The position numbers and the translations under genes were made by a program. The notes under the pieces were generated by a model, which was given only the letters and a program-made list of their open reading frames with translations, did no database searches and was not told the origin of the DNA. A DNA stretch of 64,000 nucleotides from Streptomyces acidicola. GTDB taxonomy: Bacteria; Actinomycetota; Actinomycetes; Streptomycetales; Streptomycetaceae. Location of the stretch: NCBI RefSeq assembly GCF_009377235.1, contig NZ_VMNX01000015.1, positions 1 to 64,000 on the forward strand, given 5' to 3'. Positions 1-8,130 of this stretch are shown in pieces; position 1 is the first letter of the stretch, and the number at the start of each line of letters is the position of its first letter.

Positions 1-246
1 GTATGTGCCCGGAGGCGGCGGGGGGTGGGCGGCGCGGTCGTAGAGCGCCTCGGTGACCGGGTCCTGGGCGGAGAGGTCCTGCGCCCGGTAGGGGTCCTGG
101 CCGTAGGCGTCCGGCCCTTGGGCGTCCTGCGGGTACAGGTCGGTGTGGGGCTGCGGCGGGACATGGCCCGGCCCGGGCTGCGGGCGCTCGGGGTAGCCCG
201 AGTCGGCCGCGCCCTGACCGCGGTCACCGTCGTACGGCGCGTTCAT
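1..246 (-). CDS. murJ: MurJ lipid II flippase, N-terminal fragment
   Basis: Only the first 82 codons are present; the gene runs off the left edge. The start is the ATG at 244-246, 44 bp after the stop of the upstream gene on the same strand. The visible part begins MNAPYDGDRGQGAAD and is a hydrophilic tail rich in Pro, Gly, Gln and Asp, ending in a run of prolines, with no membrane segment yet. Streptomyces MurJ (MviN) proteins carry such a cytoplasmic tail before their transmembrane helices. MurJ moves the peptidoglycan precursor lipid II across the membrane. The assignment rests on this tail and on the neighbouring DUF6049 and cca genes, because the conserved core lies outside the window. 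Confidence 0.75.
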   Translation of the reverse strand, partial: MNAPYDGDRGQGAADSGYPERPQPGPGHVPPQPHTDLYPQDAQGPDAYGQDPYRAQDLSAQDPVTEALYDRAAHPPPPPGTY

Positions 247-290
247 CCTTACCCCACCTCATCGTCCCTGGCCACTGGCCACGACATCGC

Positions 291-2681
291 TCAACGGTCC
301 ACTCTCTCACCCGTGCCGGACGGGTCGGCGCTTTCCAGTGCGGTGTCCGTCGGCGGGTCACTCGGGTGCCCCGGCTCGTCTTCCCCGGACCGCGCGCGGG
401 ACTCCTGCTTGAGTCCGTCCGCCGCGAGGACTGCGGTGTCGCTCGTCTCCTCGACCGCGGTCTCCTCCTCGGTGCCCTCCTCCTCGGCCTGCTGTGCCGC
501 CGCGCGCTTGCGCTGCGTGTACATGCGGAAGCCGGCGAGTACGAGCAGGAGGACTCCGCCGGCGATGACCAGCATCACCGTGGGTGTGAACTCGGTGACG
601 TTCACGTCGAACGTGACGGAGGGACCATACTTCTGGCCGTCCTCCGTGTAGAGCTGCGCCTCCACGGCGACCTCGCCGTTGGCGTTGGCGTTGGTGTCGA
701 ACTTCACCGACTGGCTGTGTCCGCCCGAGACCCGGATGGTCTGCTCTGCGTAGTCCTTGCCGTCGATCTCCAGGCGCTTCGGCTGCAACGACGTGAGGCG
801 CAGCACCAGCTTGTCGACGCCCTGCACGAGGTTGTTCTGCACCGTCACAGGGATCGTGGCGCTGCGGCCCGAGAGCTTTGTCTCCGACTTCTCGATCAGC
901 CTGACCTGGTCGGTGAGGGTGCCCAGGTAGGACTGCACGCTGTCGCGGTAGACCCCGGCCTCGGTGGCGCGGCCGCGCCAGGAGGTGGACATTTCCCGGT
1001 TCATGGCCCGTCCGAAGGGCGTGACGACGCGGGACTTGTCGGTGAGGACCACCTTGAAGCGGTTGAGATCGACCTGCGTGTCCAGGATCGTCTCGAAGGC
1101 CGATGTCGGCAGCTGCTGCTTGCGCAGGGAGGAGGGGTACGCGGCTGCCGCCGGAACCTTCGTGGTGGCATTCGGGTCGGGCTTGGCGTCCGCGGCCGCA
1201 GACAGGTCCTGGGACTGCGACCAGTTTCCGTTCTGGAGGGCTGTCAGGGCCTGCGCCATCGTCTGGGCCTGGCTCGCGGTCGGCATGCGCTGCGGGGCGA
1301 TCACCATGCTGCGCTGCTTGTCCGGGGCCTGCAGGTCGGTCATAAGGCTCTGTGCGAGGAACTTCTGCACGGCCAGAGTCGCGTTGTCGGCCTTCGTCAT
1401 GTCGCCCTGGAACGCCGTGGACAGCCGTGCGTCCGCGACGACCGCCGTGGTGCCGCCGCCGATGGGGCGGGCAGCGTTCGGCGTGTACGTCAGGTTTCTG
1501 GTGTCCTGGAGGCTGTCACTACGGGCGATCACCTTGTCCGCGCCCGCCGAGGTGGCGACCTTGACGATCGACGGGTCGACGGCGCCGTCCACGGGCCAGG
1601 AGAAGTCCGTCTCCGGTTTCACGTGGAGCACGGTCTCGACGGTGTCGGCGGCCACGTCGGTGGCGTCCTTGAGGTGGCTCAGGGAGCCGGTGACGTTCTT
1701 GCCGTTGTGCGCCAGAGAGGCGATGTCGGGGTCGGCGAAGGGGAGGGCGACGACTTCCTCGCCCTGGACGGCCTTCTCCAGTCCGCCGAGCCACCGTTTG
1801 GCGACCGCCTGGTTCTTGCCGGCCGTGGTCTCGTTGCCGCTCTTGACCCGGTAGCTGCGCGTCATCGCGTCGACGGAGGCCAGGAGATCCGGGTCGATCA
1901 CCCAGGTGATGTTGAGTTCCTTGCCCAGGCTCAGCAGCTGGTCCAGCCGGCCACCGGGCGAGATCTCGTGGGCCAGGTCCTCGTTCTGGAAAACGGGCGT
2001 CTGCTGATCGCCCGGACCGGTCTCCGCCATCAGATGGGAGGTGGAGATGAGGGGCCAGAGGTATGTCGTCTTTGTCTTCGTTTCCGCCGTGTCCGGCTGC
2101 CAGGGCAGGAAGGTCCGCTGGATGCCGAGCACGCGCTCGTAGGGCGTGGCAGCGGTCCGGCCCGTGAGGGAGACCCCGAGCTGGTAGACGCCGTCGGCAC
2201 CGAGGTCCAGCTCCTTGACGGGGACCGAGATGCTGAAGGACTGGGCGACGCCCGGGGTGAGCCGGGAGAACTTCTCGACGTACTTCCCGCCGACCTCGGT
2301 CCCGTCGGAGTACTGGTTGAAGGCGCCGCGCTTGGCCGCGGCGTCGATCGCCGCACGGCTGGACACGGACCCGCCCACACGGATGCCCACGTGGGCATCC
2401 GTGACCGGCTGCTTGCCGTTGTTCCTGACCGTGCCGGAGATGGTGACGGTGTCGCCGTCGGTGGGGACACCGGGGGTGAGCGAGTCCAAGGCGACGTCGA
2501 CCACGCCCGACCCGCCGGCCTCGACCAGCGAGGACTTCTCCGCAGCGTGTGCCTCCGAGGCGGCGGGCAGCTGGAGCAGCCCGGCCAGCAGCGGTGCCCC
2601 GGCGGCCAGTGCCCCCGTACGCCGGAGCCACCGGCGGGCAGGTGAGGGACTCGTCCCCTGGGTGTCTGCCGCCTCGGCCAC
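291..2681 (-). CDS. DUF6049 family secreted/membrane-anchored protein
   Basis: 796 residues, starting at a GTG (2679-2681) preceded on the coding strand by GAGGGACG. It has a twin-Arg-containing N-terminus (RRWLRRTGALAAG) leading into a signal-like hydrophobic stretch and an AHA-A cleavage region near residue 45. A long extracytoplasmic part follows, with a CARDB-like beta-sandwich region around residues 60-180. Near residues 715-735 a single membrane helix (VMLVIAGGVLLLVLAGF) is followed by an Arg/Lys-rich stop and an acidic cytoplasmic tail. Such proteins stand directly upstream of murJ in Streptomyces, and here the two are 44 bp apart on one strand, so they probably form an operon linked to cell-wall assembly. 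The biochemical role is unknown. Confidence 0.85.
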   Translation of the reverse strand: MAEAADTQGTSPSPARRWLRRTGALAAGAPLLAGLLQLPAASEAHAAEKSSLVEAGGSGVVDVALDSLTPGVPTDGDTVTISGTVRNNGKQPVTDAHVGIRVGGSVSSRAAIDAAAKRGAFNQYSDGTEVGGKYVEKFSRLTPGVAQSFSISVPVKELDLGADGVYQLGVSLTGRTAATPYERVLGIQRTFLPWQPDTAETKTKTTYLWPLISTSHLMAETGPGDQQTPVFQNEDLAHEISPGGRLDQLLSLGKELNITWVIDPDLLASVDAMTRSYRVKSGNETTAGKNQAVAKRWLGGLEKAVQGEEVVALPFADPDIASLAHNGKNVTGSLSHLKDATDVAADTVETVLHVKPETDFSWPVDGAVDPSIVKVATSAGADKVIARSDSLQDTRNLTYTPNAARPIGGGTTAVVADARLSTAFQGDMTKADNATLAVQKFLAQSLMTDLQAPDKQRSMVIAPQRMPTASQAQTMAQALTALQNGNWSQSQDLSAAADAKPDPNATTKVPAAAAYPSSLRKQQLPTSAFETILDTQVDLNRFKVVLTDKSRVVTPFGRAMNREMSTSWRGRATEAGVYRDSVQSYLGTLTDQVRLIEKSETKLSGRSATIPVTVQNNLVQGVDKLVLRLTSLQPKRLEIDGKDYAEQTIRVSGGHSQSVKFDTNANANGEVAVEAQLYTEDGQKYGPSVTFDVNVTEFTPTVMLVIAGGVLLLVLAGFRMYTQRKRAAAQQAEEEGTEEETAVEETSDTAVLAADGLKQESRARSGEDEPGHPSDPPTDTALESADPSGTGERVDR

Positions 2682-2914
2682 GCGCTCGCCCGTCCCTCGT
2701 CATGTCAGTGGTCGTCGGAATGTGCGTCCACGCATGGTAACGATGTGCGCCGAGGGGAAGTGCCGCGGTCTGCCTCACAAGATCGGCTACGGGACCATGA
2801 GTGTCCCGTATGTGTGCGTATTAAAGGGAGCGACCAGGGAGCGACTCTGGGGGACGACTGTGCACGTTCCATGGAGGCGCTCCGGGTCGCCGGGGGCACG
2901 TACCCTTTTCTGTT
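2682..2914. other. divergent promoter region between DUF6049 and cca
   Basis: This 233-bp spacer separates the leftward DUF6049-murJ unit from the rightward cca gene, so it should hold promoters for both. I see no clear inverted repeat or RNA gene in it. Confidence 0.4.
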
Positions 2915-4357
2915 GTGCCGAACGCCAACGAAGAAAAGCCCAGTGCCCTGAGCCAGGTGCAGCACCGTGCGGTGAGTGAACTGCTGCGGGTGTCCCCTGT
3001 CGCCGATGATCTCGCCCGCCGGTTCCAGGAGGCCGGGTTCTCGCTCGCCCTTGTCGGCGGCTCGGTCCGCGATGCACTCCTGGGCCGGCTTGGCAACGAC
3101 CTGGACTTCACGACGGACGCGCGCCCCGAGGACGTACTGAAGATGGTGCGGCCCTGGGCGGACGCTGTGTGGGAGGTCGGCATCGCTTTCGGCACGGTGG
3201 GGGCTCAGAAGGACGGCTACCAGATCGAGGTCACCACGTACCGGTCGGAGGCGTACGACCGGACCTCGCGCAAGCCGGAGGTGTCCTACGGAGAGTCCAT
3301 CGAGGAGGACCTCGTACGGCGTGACTTCACCGTGAACGCGATGGCCGTGGCCCTCCCCGAGAAGGAGTTCATCGATCCTCACGGTGGCCTGGAAGATCTT
3401 GCGGAGCGTGTACTGCGCACGCCCGGCACCCCTGAGGAGTCCTTCTCCGACGATCCCCTGCGGATGATGCGGGCTGCCCGTTTCGCCGCCCAGCTCGACT
3501 TCGAGGTGGCTCCGGACGTCGTCTCCGCGATGACCGAGATGGCCAGGCGGATCGAGATCGTCTCCGCGGAGCGGGTCCGGGACGAGCTGAGCAAGCTGAT
3601 TCTTTCCGCACACCCGCGTAAGGGCCTGAGGCTGCTGGTCGAGACCGGGCTCGGGGACCACGTGCTGCCCGAGCTTCCGGCGCTGCGGCTGGAGCGCGAC
3701 GAGCATCACCGGCACAAGGACGTCTACGACCACACCTTGATCGTGCTGGAGCAGGCGATGGCGCTGGAGACGGACGGTCCGGACCTCACACTCCGGCTCG
3801 CCGCGCTGTTGCACGACATCGGTAAGCCGAAGACGCGTCGCTTCGAGAAGGACGGCCGGGTCTCCTTCCATCACCACGAGGTGGTGGGCGCCAAGATGAC
3901 CAAGAAGAGGATGACCGCCCTCAAGTACCCCAACGAACTGATCAAGGACGTCGCGCGCCTGGTCGAACTCCACCTGCGCTTCCATGGTTACGGGACCGGG
4001 GAGTGGACGGACTCGGCGGTCCGCCGGTATGTGCGCGACGCCGGCCCTCTCCTGGACCGCCTCCACATGCTGACCCGCTCCGACTGCACCACGCGGAACA
4101 AGCGCAAGGCGAACGCCCTGTCCCGTGCGTACGACGGCCTGGAGGAGCGCATCGCGCAACTCCAGGAGCAGGAGCAGTTGGACGCCATCCGTCCGGACCT
4201 CGACGGGAACCAGATCATGGAGGTCCTGGGTGTCGGTCCCGGCCCGGTCGTCGGGCAGGCCTACAAGTTCATGCTGGAGCTGCGACTGGAGAACGGTCCG
4301 ATGGAGCACGACGCGGCGGTGTCGGCACTCAAGGAGTGGTGGACCGAGCAAGGCTGA
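2915..4357 (+). CDS. cca: CCA tRNA nucleotidyltransferase
   Basis: 480 residues, GTG start at 2915. The enzyme adds or repairs the 3'-CCA end of tRNAs from CTP and ATP. The class II nucleotidyltransferase head is plain: GGSVRDALLGRLGNDLDFTT near residues 48-67 contains the GGxVRD helix and the metal-binding DxD. RRDFTVNAMA near residue 135 is the next conserved motif. An HD phosphohydrolase domain follows (LAALLHDIGKP near residue 297, then a HHHE segment), as in actinobacterial CCA enzymes. It is read divergently from DUF6049 and converges on an MFS gene; the 3' spacer holds two parS palindromes. The length fits the family. Confidence 0.95.
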   Translation: MPNANEEKPSALSQVQHRAVSELLRVSPVADDLARRFQEAGFSLALVGGSVRDALLGRLGNDLDFTTDARPEDVLKMVRPWADAVWEVGIAFGTVGAQKDGYQIEVTTYRSEAYDRTSRKPEVSYGESIEEDLVRRDFTVNAMAVALPEKEFIDPHGGLEDLAERVLRTPGTPEESFSDDPLRMMRAARFAAQLDFEVAPDVVSAMTEMARRIEIVSAERVRDELSKLILSAHPRKGLRLLVETGLGDHVLPELPALRLERDEHHRHKDVYDHTLIVLEQAMALETDGPDLTLRLAALLHDIGKPKTRRFEKDGRVSFHHHEVVGAKMTKKRMTALKYPNELIKDVARLVELHLRFHGYGTGEWTDSAVRRYVRDAGPLLDRLHMLTRSDCTTRNKRKANALSRAYDGLEERIAQLQEQEQLDAIRPDLDGNQIMEVLGVGPGPVVGQAYKFMLELRLENGPMEHDAAVSALKEWWTEQG

Positions 4358-4388
4358 ACCCGCGGACGACTGGGGCCGAGCCGTGAAA

Positions 4389-4420
4389 CGGGGTCATGTT
4401 TCACGTGAAACATGACCCCG
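4389..4420. terminator. 32-bp perfect palindrome with parS centre
   Basis: A perfect inverted repeat of 16+16 bp, 31 bp after the cca stop codon. Its middle 14 bp is a consensus parS. The outer arms CGGGGTCAT/ATGACCCCG are not part of the parS consensus, so the transcript would fold into a strong hairpin. It probably acts as a terminator for cca and for the convergent MFS gene. Confidence 0.55.
4398..4411. other. parS site (ParB binding), perfect
   Basis: GTTTCACGTGAAAC exactly. This is the Streptomyces centromere element bound by ParB in the origin region. It lies in the spacer between convergent cca and MFS genes. A half site (GTGAAAC) lies just to the left at 4383-4389. Confidence 0.95.
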
Positions 4421-4441
4421 GGGGAGCGATCGCGTACATAG

Positions 4442-4477
4442 CGAGGGGCGATGTTTCACGTGAAACATCGCCCCTCG
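4442..4477. terminator. 36-bp perfect palindrome with parS centre
   Basis: A perfect 18+18 bp inverted repeat whose outer arms (CGAGGGGCGAT/ATCGCCCCTCG) differ from those of the neighbouring palindrome, around the same parS core. It lies in the convergent spacer and probably acts as a second bidirectional terminator. Confidence 0.55.
4453..4466. other. parS site (ParB binding), perfect
   Basis: GTTTCACGTGAAAC exactly, 55 bp from the previous parS and in the same intergenic spacer. Confidence 0.95.
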
Positions 4478-4565
4478 GTCGTTCTGGCGTCAGCCTTGTT
4501 GTGCATGCGGCTGCCCGCGGATGTGCTCTCGGTGCCGCTCTGGCCCCGGTGCTACTTGCCGAGGG

Positions 4566-5828
4566 TTACTGCCGTTCGAAGCGGGCCATAGCCGCTGCAA
4601 TCGCCGCGTAGATGACGGCAATTGTTACCACCAAGGCGGCTGAGCGGCCGTCAGGAGGGAGCATCAGGGCGGCCACTCCGGCGGCACCCACGAAAGCGAC
4701 GTTGAACAGCACGTCGTACACCGAGAAGATCCGGCCACGGAAGCCGTCGTCGATCGTGGACTGGACGATCGTGTCCGTGGCGATCTTTGCGCCCTGAGTG
4801 ACGAGGCCAAGGACGAACGCCGCGATCAGTATGGGGGTCTTGGCGAACGGCAGCCCCAGAGCGGGCTCCAGGACGGCCGCGGCGGCGGCACAGGTGGCGA
4901 TCCATATGCCTGGTCCGAGTCGCGAGACCGCCGATGGGGTCACCACCGCCGCTGCGAAGAAGCCCGCTCCCGAGATCGCCACAGCAAGGCCCAGCAGGGC
5001 CAGCCCGTCTTTGGCGTCGGACGAGAAGGCGTACCGGCACAGCATCAGCACCATGACCGTCAGGGCGCCGTAGCAGAACCGCATCAGCGTCATCGAGGCC
5101 AGAGCCCAGGTGGCCTCCCGCCGTTGGGGCTCCGCGAGATGCCGTATGCCCGCCACCAGGTCCCGTGCGGTGCCGGTGAGTGCGGTTCGCAGCCGTGGTT
5201 GCACCAAGTCCGGCTCGGGCCCGAGCAGTTCCCGCGTCATGCGCAGAGAGGCGAGGGCGGAACACAGGTACAGAGCCGCGCCGAGGAGGACCACCGCGGC
5301 GTCGGAGTTCGCCACCACCAGCCGTACGACGAAGGCAAGTCCGCCGCCCGCGGTCGCGGCGAGTGTGCCGGCCGTCGGGGAGAGGGAGTTGGCCATCACC
5401 AGGCGATCGGCGTCCACCACGCGCGGCAGGGCTGCCGAGAGCCCGGCCAGGACGAACCGGTTGACCGCGGTAACACAGAGCGCGGACACGTAGAAGAGCC
5501 AGCTCGGCACAGCGCTCAGCACCAGGAGGGCCGTCACACAGGCCAGGACGGCACGCAGCAGGTTGCCGTACAGGAGGACCTGGCGGCGTCGCCAGCGGTC
5601 CAACAGGACACCGGCGAAAGGGCCGATGAGCGAGTACGGGAGGAGCAGAACGGCCATCGCCGAGGCGATCGCGGCTGCCGACGTCTGCCTCTCCGGTGAG
5701 AAGACGACGTATGCGGCGAGCGCGACCTGGTAGACGCCGTCGGCGCCCTGGGACAGCAGCCGTACGGCGAGTAGGCGCCGGAAGTTCCGGAAGCGGAGCA
5801 GGACGCGCAGGTCACGCACGACGGACAT
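4566..5828 (-). CDS. MFS transporter
   Basis: 420 residues with about 12 hydrophobic helices, starting MSVVRDLRVLLRFRNFRRLL. The segment LLDRWRRRQVLLYGNLLRA near residue 75 is the conserved cytoplasmic loop between helices 2 and 3 of the major facilitator family (D-R-x-x-R-R). I chose the ATG at 5826-5828 because GAGG precedes it at normal spacing; a GTG 15 bp upstream (5843) lacks a ribosome site. The repetition of small residues and the lack of a large loop suggest a drug- or metabolite-efflux member. The substrate cannot be told. A strong hairpin upstream separates it from ino1. Confidence 0.85.
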   Translation of the reverse strand: MSVVRDLRVLLRFRNFRRLLAVRLLSQGADGVYQVALAAYVVFSPERQTSAAAIASAMAVLLLPYSLIGPFAGVLLDRWRRRQVLLYGNLLRAVLACVTALLVLSAVPSWLFYVSALCVTAVNRFVLAGLSAALPRVVDADRLVMANSLSPTAGTLAATAGGGLAFVVRLVVANSDAAVVLLGAALYLCSALASLRMTRELLGPEPDLVQPRLRTALTGTARDLVAGIRHLAEPQRREATWALASMTLMRFCYGALTVMVLMLCRYAFSSDAKDGLALLGLAVAISGAGFFAAAVVTPSAVSRLGPGIWIATCAAAAAVLEPALGLPFAKTPILIAAFVLGLVTQGAKIATDTIVQSTIDDGFRGRIFSVYDVLFNVAFVGAAGVAALMLPPDGRSAALVVTIAVIYAAIAAAMARFERQ

Positions 5829-5850
5829 GAGGCACAGCCTCACATACGGG

Positions 5851-5885
5851 GAGGGTCCCCGGGGCCATGCGACCCGGGGACCCTC
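5851..5885. terminator. hairpin terminator of ino1
   Basis: Inverted repeat GAGGGTCCCCGGG (5851-5863) with CCCGGGGACCCTC (5873-5885) around a 9-nt loop. It lies downstream of the leftward ino1 gene and before the MFS start, so it fits an intrinsic terminator of the padR-ino1 unit. Confidence 0.7.
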
Positions 5886-5949
5886 AGCGGGAATCGAAGC
5901 GAGGCGCCTCGACGCCCCGTTGTGTCGGAGCGAAGTGCCCGGTGCGCTG

Positions 5950-7032
5950 CTAGCGCTCGACCTCGCCCTTGATGAACTTCTCCACGTTCTCGCGGGCCTC
6001 GTCGTCGAAGTACTGGACCGGCGGGGACTTCATGAAGTAGCTGGACGCGGACAGGATGGGGCCGCCGATGCCGCGGTCCTTGGCGATCTTCGCGGCACGC
6101 AGGGCGTCGATGATGACGCCCGCGGAGTTCGGGGAGTCCCACACCTCAAGCTTGTACTCAAGGTTGAGCGGGACGTCACCGAAGGCACGGCCCTCAAGGC
6201 GGACGTATGCCCACTTGCGGTCGTCGAGCCAGGCCACGTAGTCGGACGGGCCGATGTGGACGTTCTTCTCGCCGAGGTCCCGGTCGGGGATCTGTGAGGT
6301 GACGGCCTGCGTCTTGGAGATCTTCTTGGACTCAAGGCGCTCGCGCTCGAGCATGTTCTTGAAGTCCATGTTGCCGCCGACGTTCAGCTGCATCGTGCGG
6401 TCCAGGACGACGCCCCGGTCCTCGAAGAGCTTCGCCATGACGCGGTGCGTGATGGTGGCGCCCACCTGCGACTTGATGTCGTCGCCGACGATCGGGACGC
6501 CCGCCTCGGTGAACTTGTCCGCCCACTCCTTGGTGCCGGCGATGAAGACCGGAAGGGCGTTGACGAACGCGACCTTGGCCTCGATGGCGCACTGGGCGTA
6601 GAACTTGGCCGCGTCCTCGGAACCCACGGGCAGGTAGCAGACGAGCACGTCGACCTGCTTGTCCTTGAGGATCTGGACGACGTCGACCGGCTCCTCCTCG
6701 GACTCCTCGATGGTGGCCTGGTAGTACTTGCCGAGGCCGTCGAGGGTGTGGCCGCGCTGTACGGTCACACCGGTGCTGGGCACGTCGCAGATCTTGATGG
6801 TGTTGTTCTCGGAGGCGCCGATGGCGTCGGCGAGATCGAGGCCGACCTTCTTGGCGTCCACATCGAAGGCGGCGACGAAGTCGATGTCACGGACGTGGTA
6901 GTCGCCGAACTGGACATGCATCAGGCCGGGGACCTTGGACGCCGGATCGGCGTCCTTGTAGTACTCGACTCCCTGCACCAGCGATGCGGCGCAGTTGCCC
7001 ACGCCGACGATGGCTACGCGAACCGAACCCAT
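5950..7032 (-). CDS. ino1: inositol-3-phosphate synthase
   Basis: 360 residues. It converts glucose 6-phosphate to 1L-myo-inositol 1-phosphate with bound NAD, the first step to phosphatidylinositol and mycothiol in actinomycetes. The N-terminus [15 protein letters not shown] holds the NAD-binding glycine motif. Further family motifs are [28 protein letters not shown] and [11 protein letters not shown], and the length is usual for the actinobacterial form. I took the ATG at 7030-7032, preceded by AGGGAG; a longer in-frame start at 7080 would overlap padR and add residues without homology. It is 44 bp downstream of padR and probably cotranscribed and controlled by it. Confidence 0.95.
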   Translation of the reverse strand: MGSVRVAIVGVGNCAASLVQGVEYYKDADPASKVPGLMHVQFGDYHVRDIDFVAAFDVDAKKVGLDLADAIGASENNTIKICDVPSTGVTVQRGHTLDGLGKYYQATIEESEEEPVDVVQILKDKQVDVLVCYLPVGSEDAAKFYAQCAIEAKVAFVNALPVFIAGTKEWADKFTEAGVPIVGDDIKSQVGATITHRVMAKLFEDRGVVLDRTMQLNVGGNMDFKNMLERERLESKKISKTQAVTSQIPDRDLGEKNVHIGPSDYVAWLDDRKWAYVRLEGRAFGDVPLNLEYKLEVWDSPNSAGVIIDALRAAKIAKDRGIGGPILSASSYFMKSPPVQYFDDEARENVEKFIKGEVER

Positions 7033-7076
7033 TCCGGTTGCTCCCTGTGTGTACGAGTGAGGCCCTGGCAGGGGCC

Positions 7077-7757
7077 TCACGTGGCGGTGTCGCCGGGCGT
7101 ATCCGGTCCGGGGTCGCCCCCGGGCCGGGGCAGGACGCCCGGCGCTCCCTCTGTGGTGTCGCGAGCGGGTTCTCCGTGGCCGGGACCCTTCCGGTCCCGG
7201 CCTGCCCGCTCGCTCTCGATGAGCTCGTTCAGCCAGCGCACTTCGCGCTCCACGGACTCCATCCCGTGGCGCTGGAGCTCAAGCGTGTAGTCGTCGAGGC
7301 GCTCCCGGGTGCGCGCCAGGGAGGCGCGCATCTTCTCCAGCCGTTCCTCCAAACGGCTGCGACGGCCCTCCAGGACGCGCATGCGCACATCACGGGAGGT
7401 CTGCCCGAAGAAGGCGAAGCGAGCCGCGAAGGTCTCGTCCTCGTACGCGTCCGGACCCGTCTGCGAGAGCAACTCCTCGAAGTGTTCCTTACCTTCCGCC
7501 GTCAACCGGTAGACGATCTTGGCCCGGCGCCCCGTGAGCGGAGCGGCGGAAGCGTCCTCCTGCGCGCCCCCTGATTCCTCGATCAACCAGCCGTTGGCGA
7601 CCAGCGTCTTGAGACAGGGGTAGAGCGACCCGTAGCTGAAGGCACGGAACACACCCAATGACGTATTGAGTCGTTTGCGCAGCTCATAGCCGTGCATCGG
7701 AGATTCGCGGAGCAGCCCGAGTACGGCGAACTCAAGGATTCCGGAACGCCGGTTCAT
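7077..7757 (-). CDS. PadR family transcriptional regulator
   Basis: 226 residues, ATG start at 7757. The N-terminal winged helix is typical of Pad[25 protein letters not shown] (residues 7-30), then [19 protein letters not shown] for the recognition helix and wing. A charged C-terminal coiled region (residues about 110-185) should mediate dimerisation, followed by a disordered tail. A perfect inverted repeat with ATGT/ACAT half sites, the PadR signature, stands 50 bp upstream of the start, so autoregulation is likely. The next gene, ino1, is probably in the same transcript. Confidence 0.9.
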   Translation of the reverse strand: MNRRSGILEFAVLGLLRESPMHGYELRKRLNTSLGVFRAFSYGSLYPCLKTLVANGWLIEESGGAQEDASAAPLTGRRAKIVYRLTAEGKEHFEELLSQTGPDAYEDETFAARFAFFGQTSRDVRMRVLEGRRSRLEERLEKMRASLARTRERLDDYTLELQRHGMESVEREVRWLNELIESERAGRDRKGPGHGEPARDTTEGAPGVLPRPGGDPGPDTPGDTAT

Positions 7758-8130
7758 CGTCGCCTCCTCTCTGCCGCGGCCTCGCCGTCACGTCTTTATG
7801 CCGAGCTGATGTATCGACTCGATACATCTCGACGATAGGACGCCCCTCCGGCTGCGACAAGAGGGGGCGCGGTGAACGGGATCACATCACCGATAAGTTG
7901 GAGGCAAGTTGCCTGGTTTGGGGTGAAGTTCGGTGCTCGGAGGGTTTTGGTGGTGCGTAGTCTGTGCGCCATGCACACCACCGGGAACCGAGTGACTTCC
8001 GAGCACGTCGTCGTCCTTGGTGCAGTACGGATGAATGCCAACACGACCGCATCCGTACTTCGGGGGGACAGGAAACCAGCCGCCGTTTCCAGGCGCGCAC
8101 GGGTGCGCCTGCCCGAGGAGTAGTCGTTCG
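7758..8130. other. intergenic region between padR and the PBP gene
   Basis: 373 bp between divergent genes. It holds the PadR operator at 7808-7828 and the ribosome site GAGGAG at 8115-8120. A short open frame ending at 8123 was considered but shows no family features. Nothing else was recognised. Confidence 0.4.
7808..7828. promoter_or_regulatory. PadR-type operator
   Basis: A perfect 10-bp inverted repeat around one base: GATGTATCGA-C-TCGATACATC. The ATGT...ACAT arms match known PadR-family operators. It lies 51-71 bp upstream of the padR start, where it could overlap the promoter. Confidence 0.75.

Noticed and set aside
366-2645. 759-codon open frame on the plus strand opposite the DUF6049 gene
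   Set aside because: It is an antisense frame kept open by high GC; its translation is Arg/Gly/Leu-rich without domains, while the minus strand gives a signal peptide and a membrane anchor.
7872-8123. 83-residue open frame ending just before the PBP gene
   Set aside because: No ribosome site, no recognisable domain and unusual composition; it lies in the padR-PBP promoter region.
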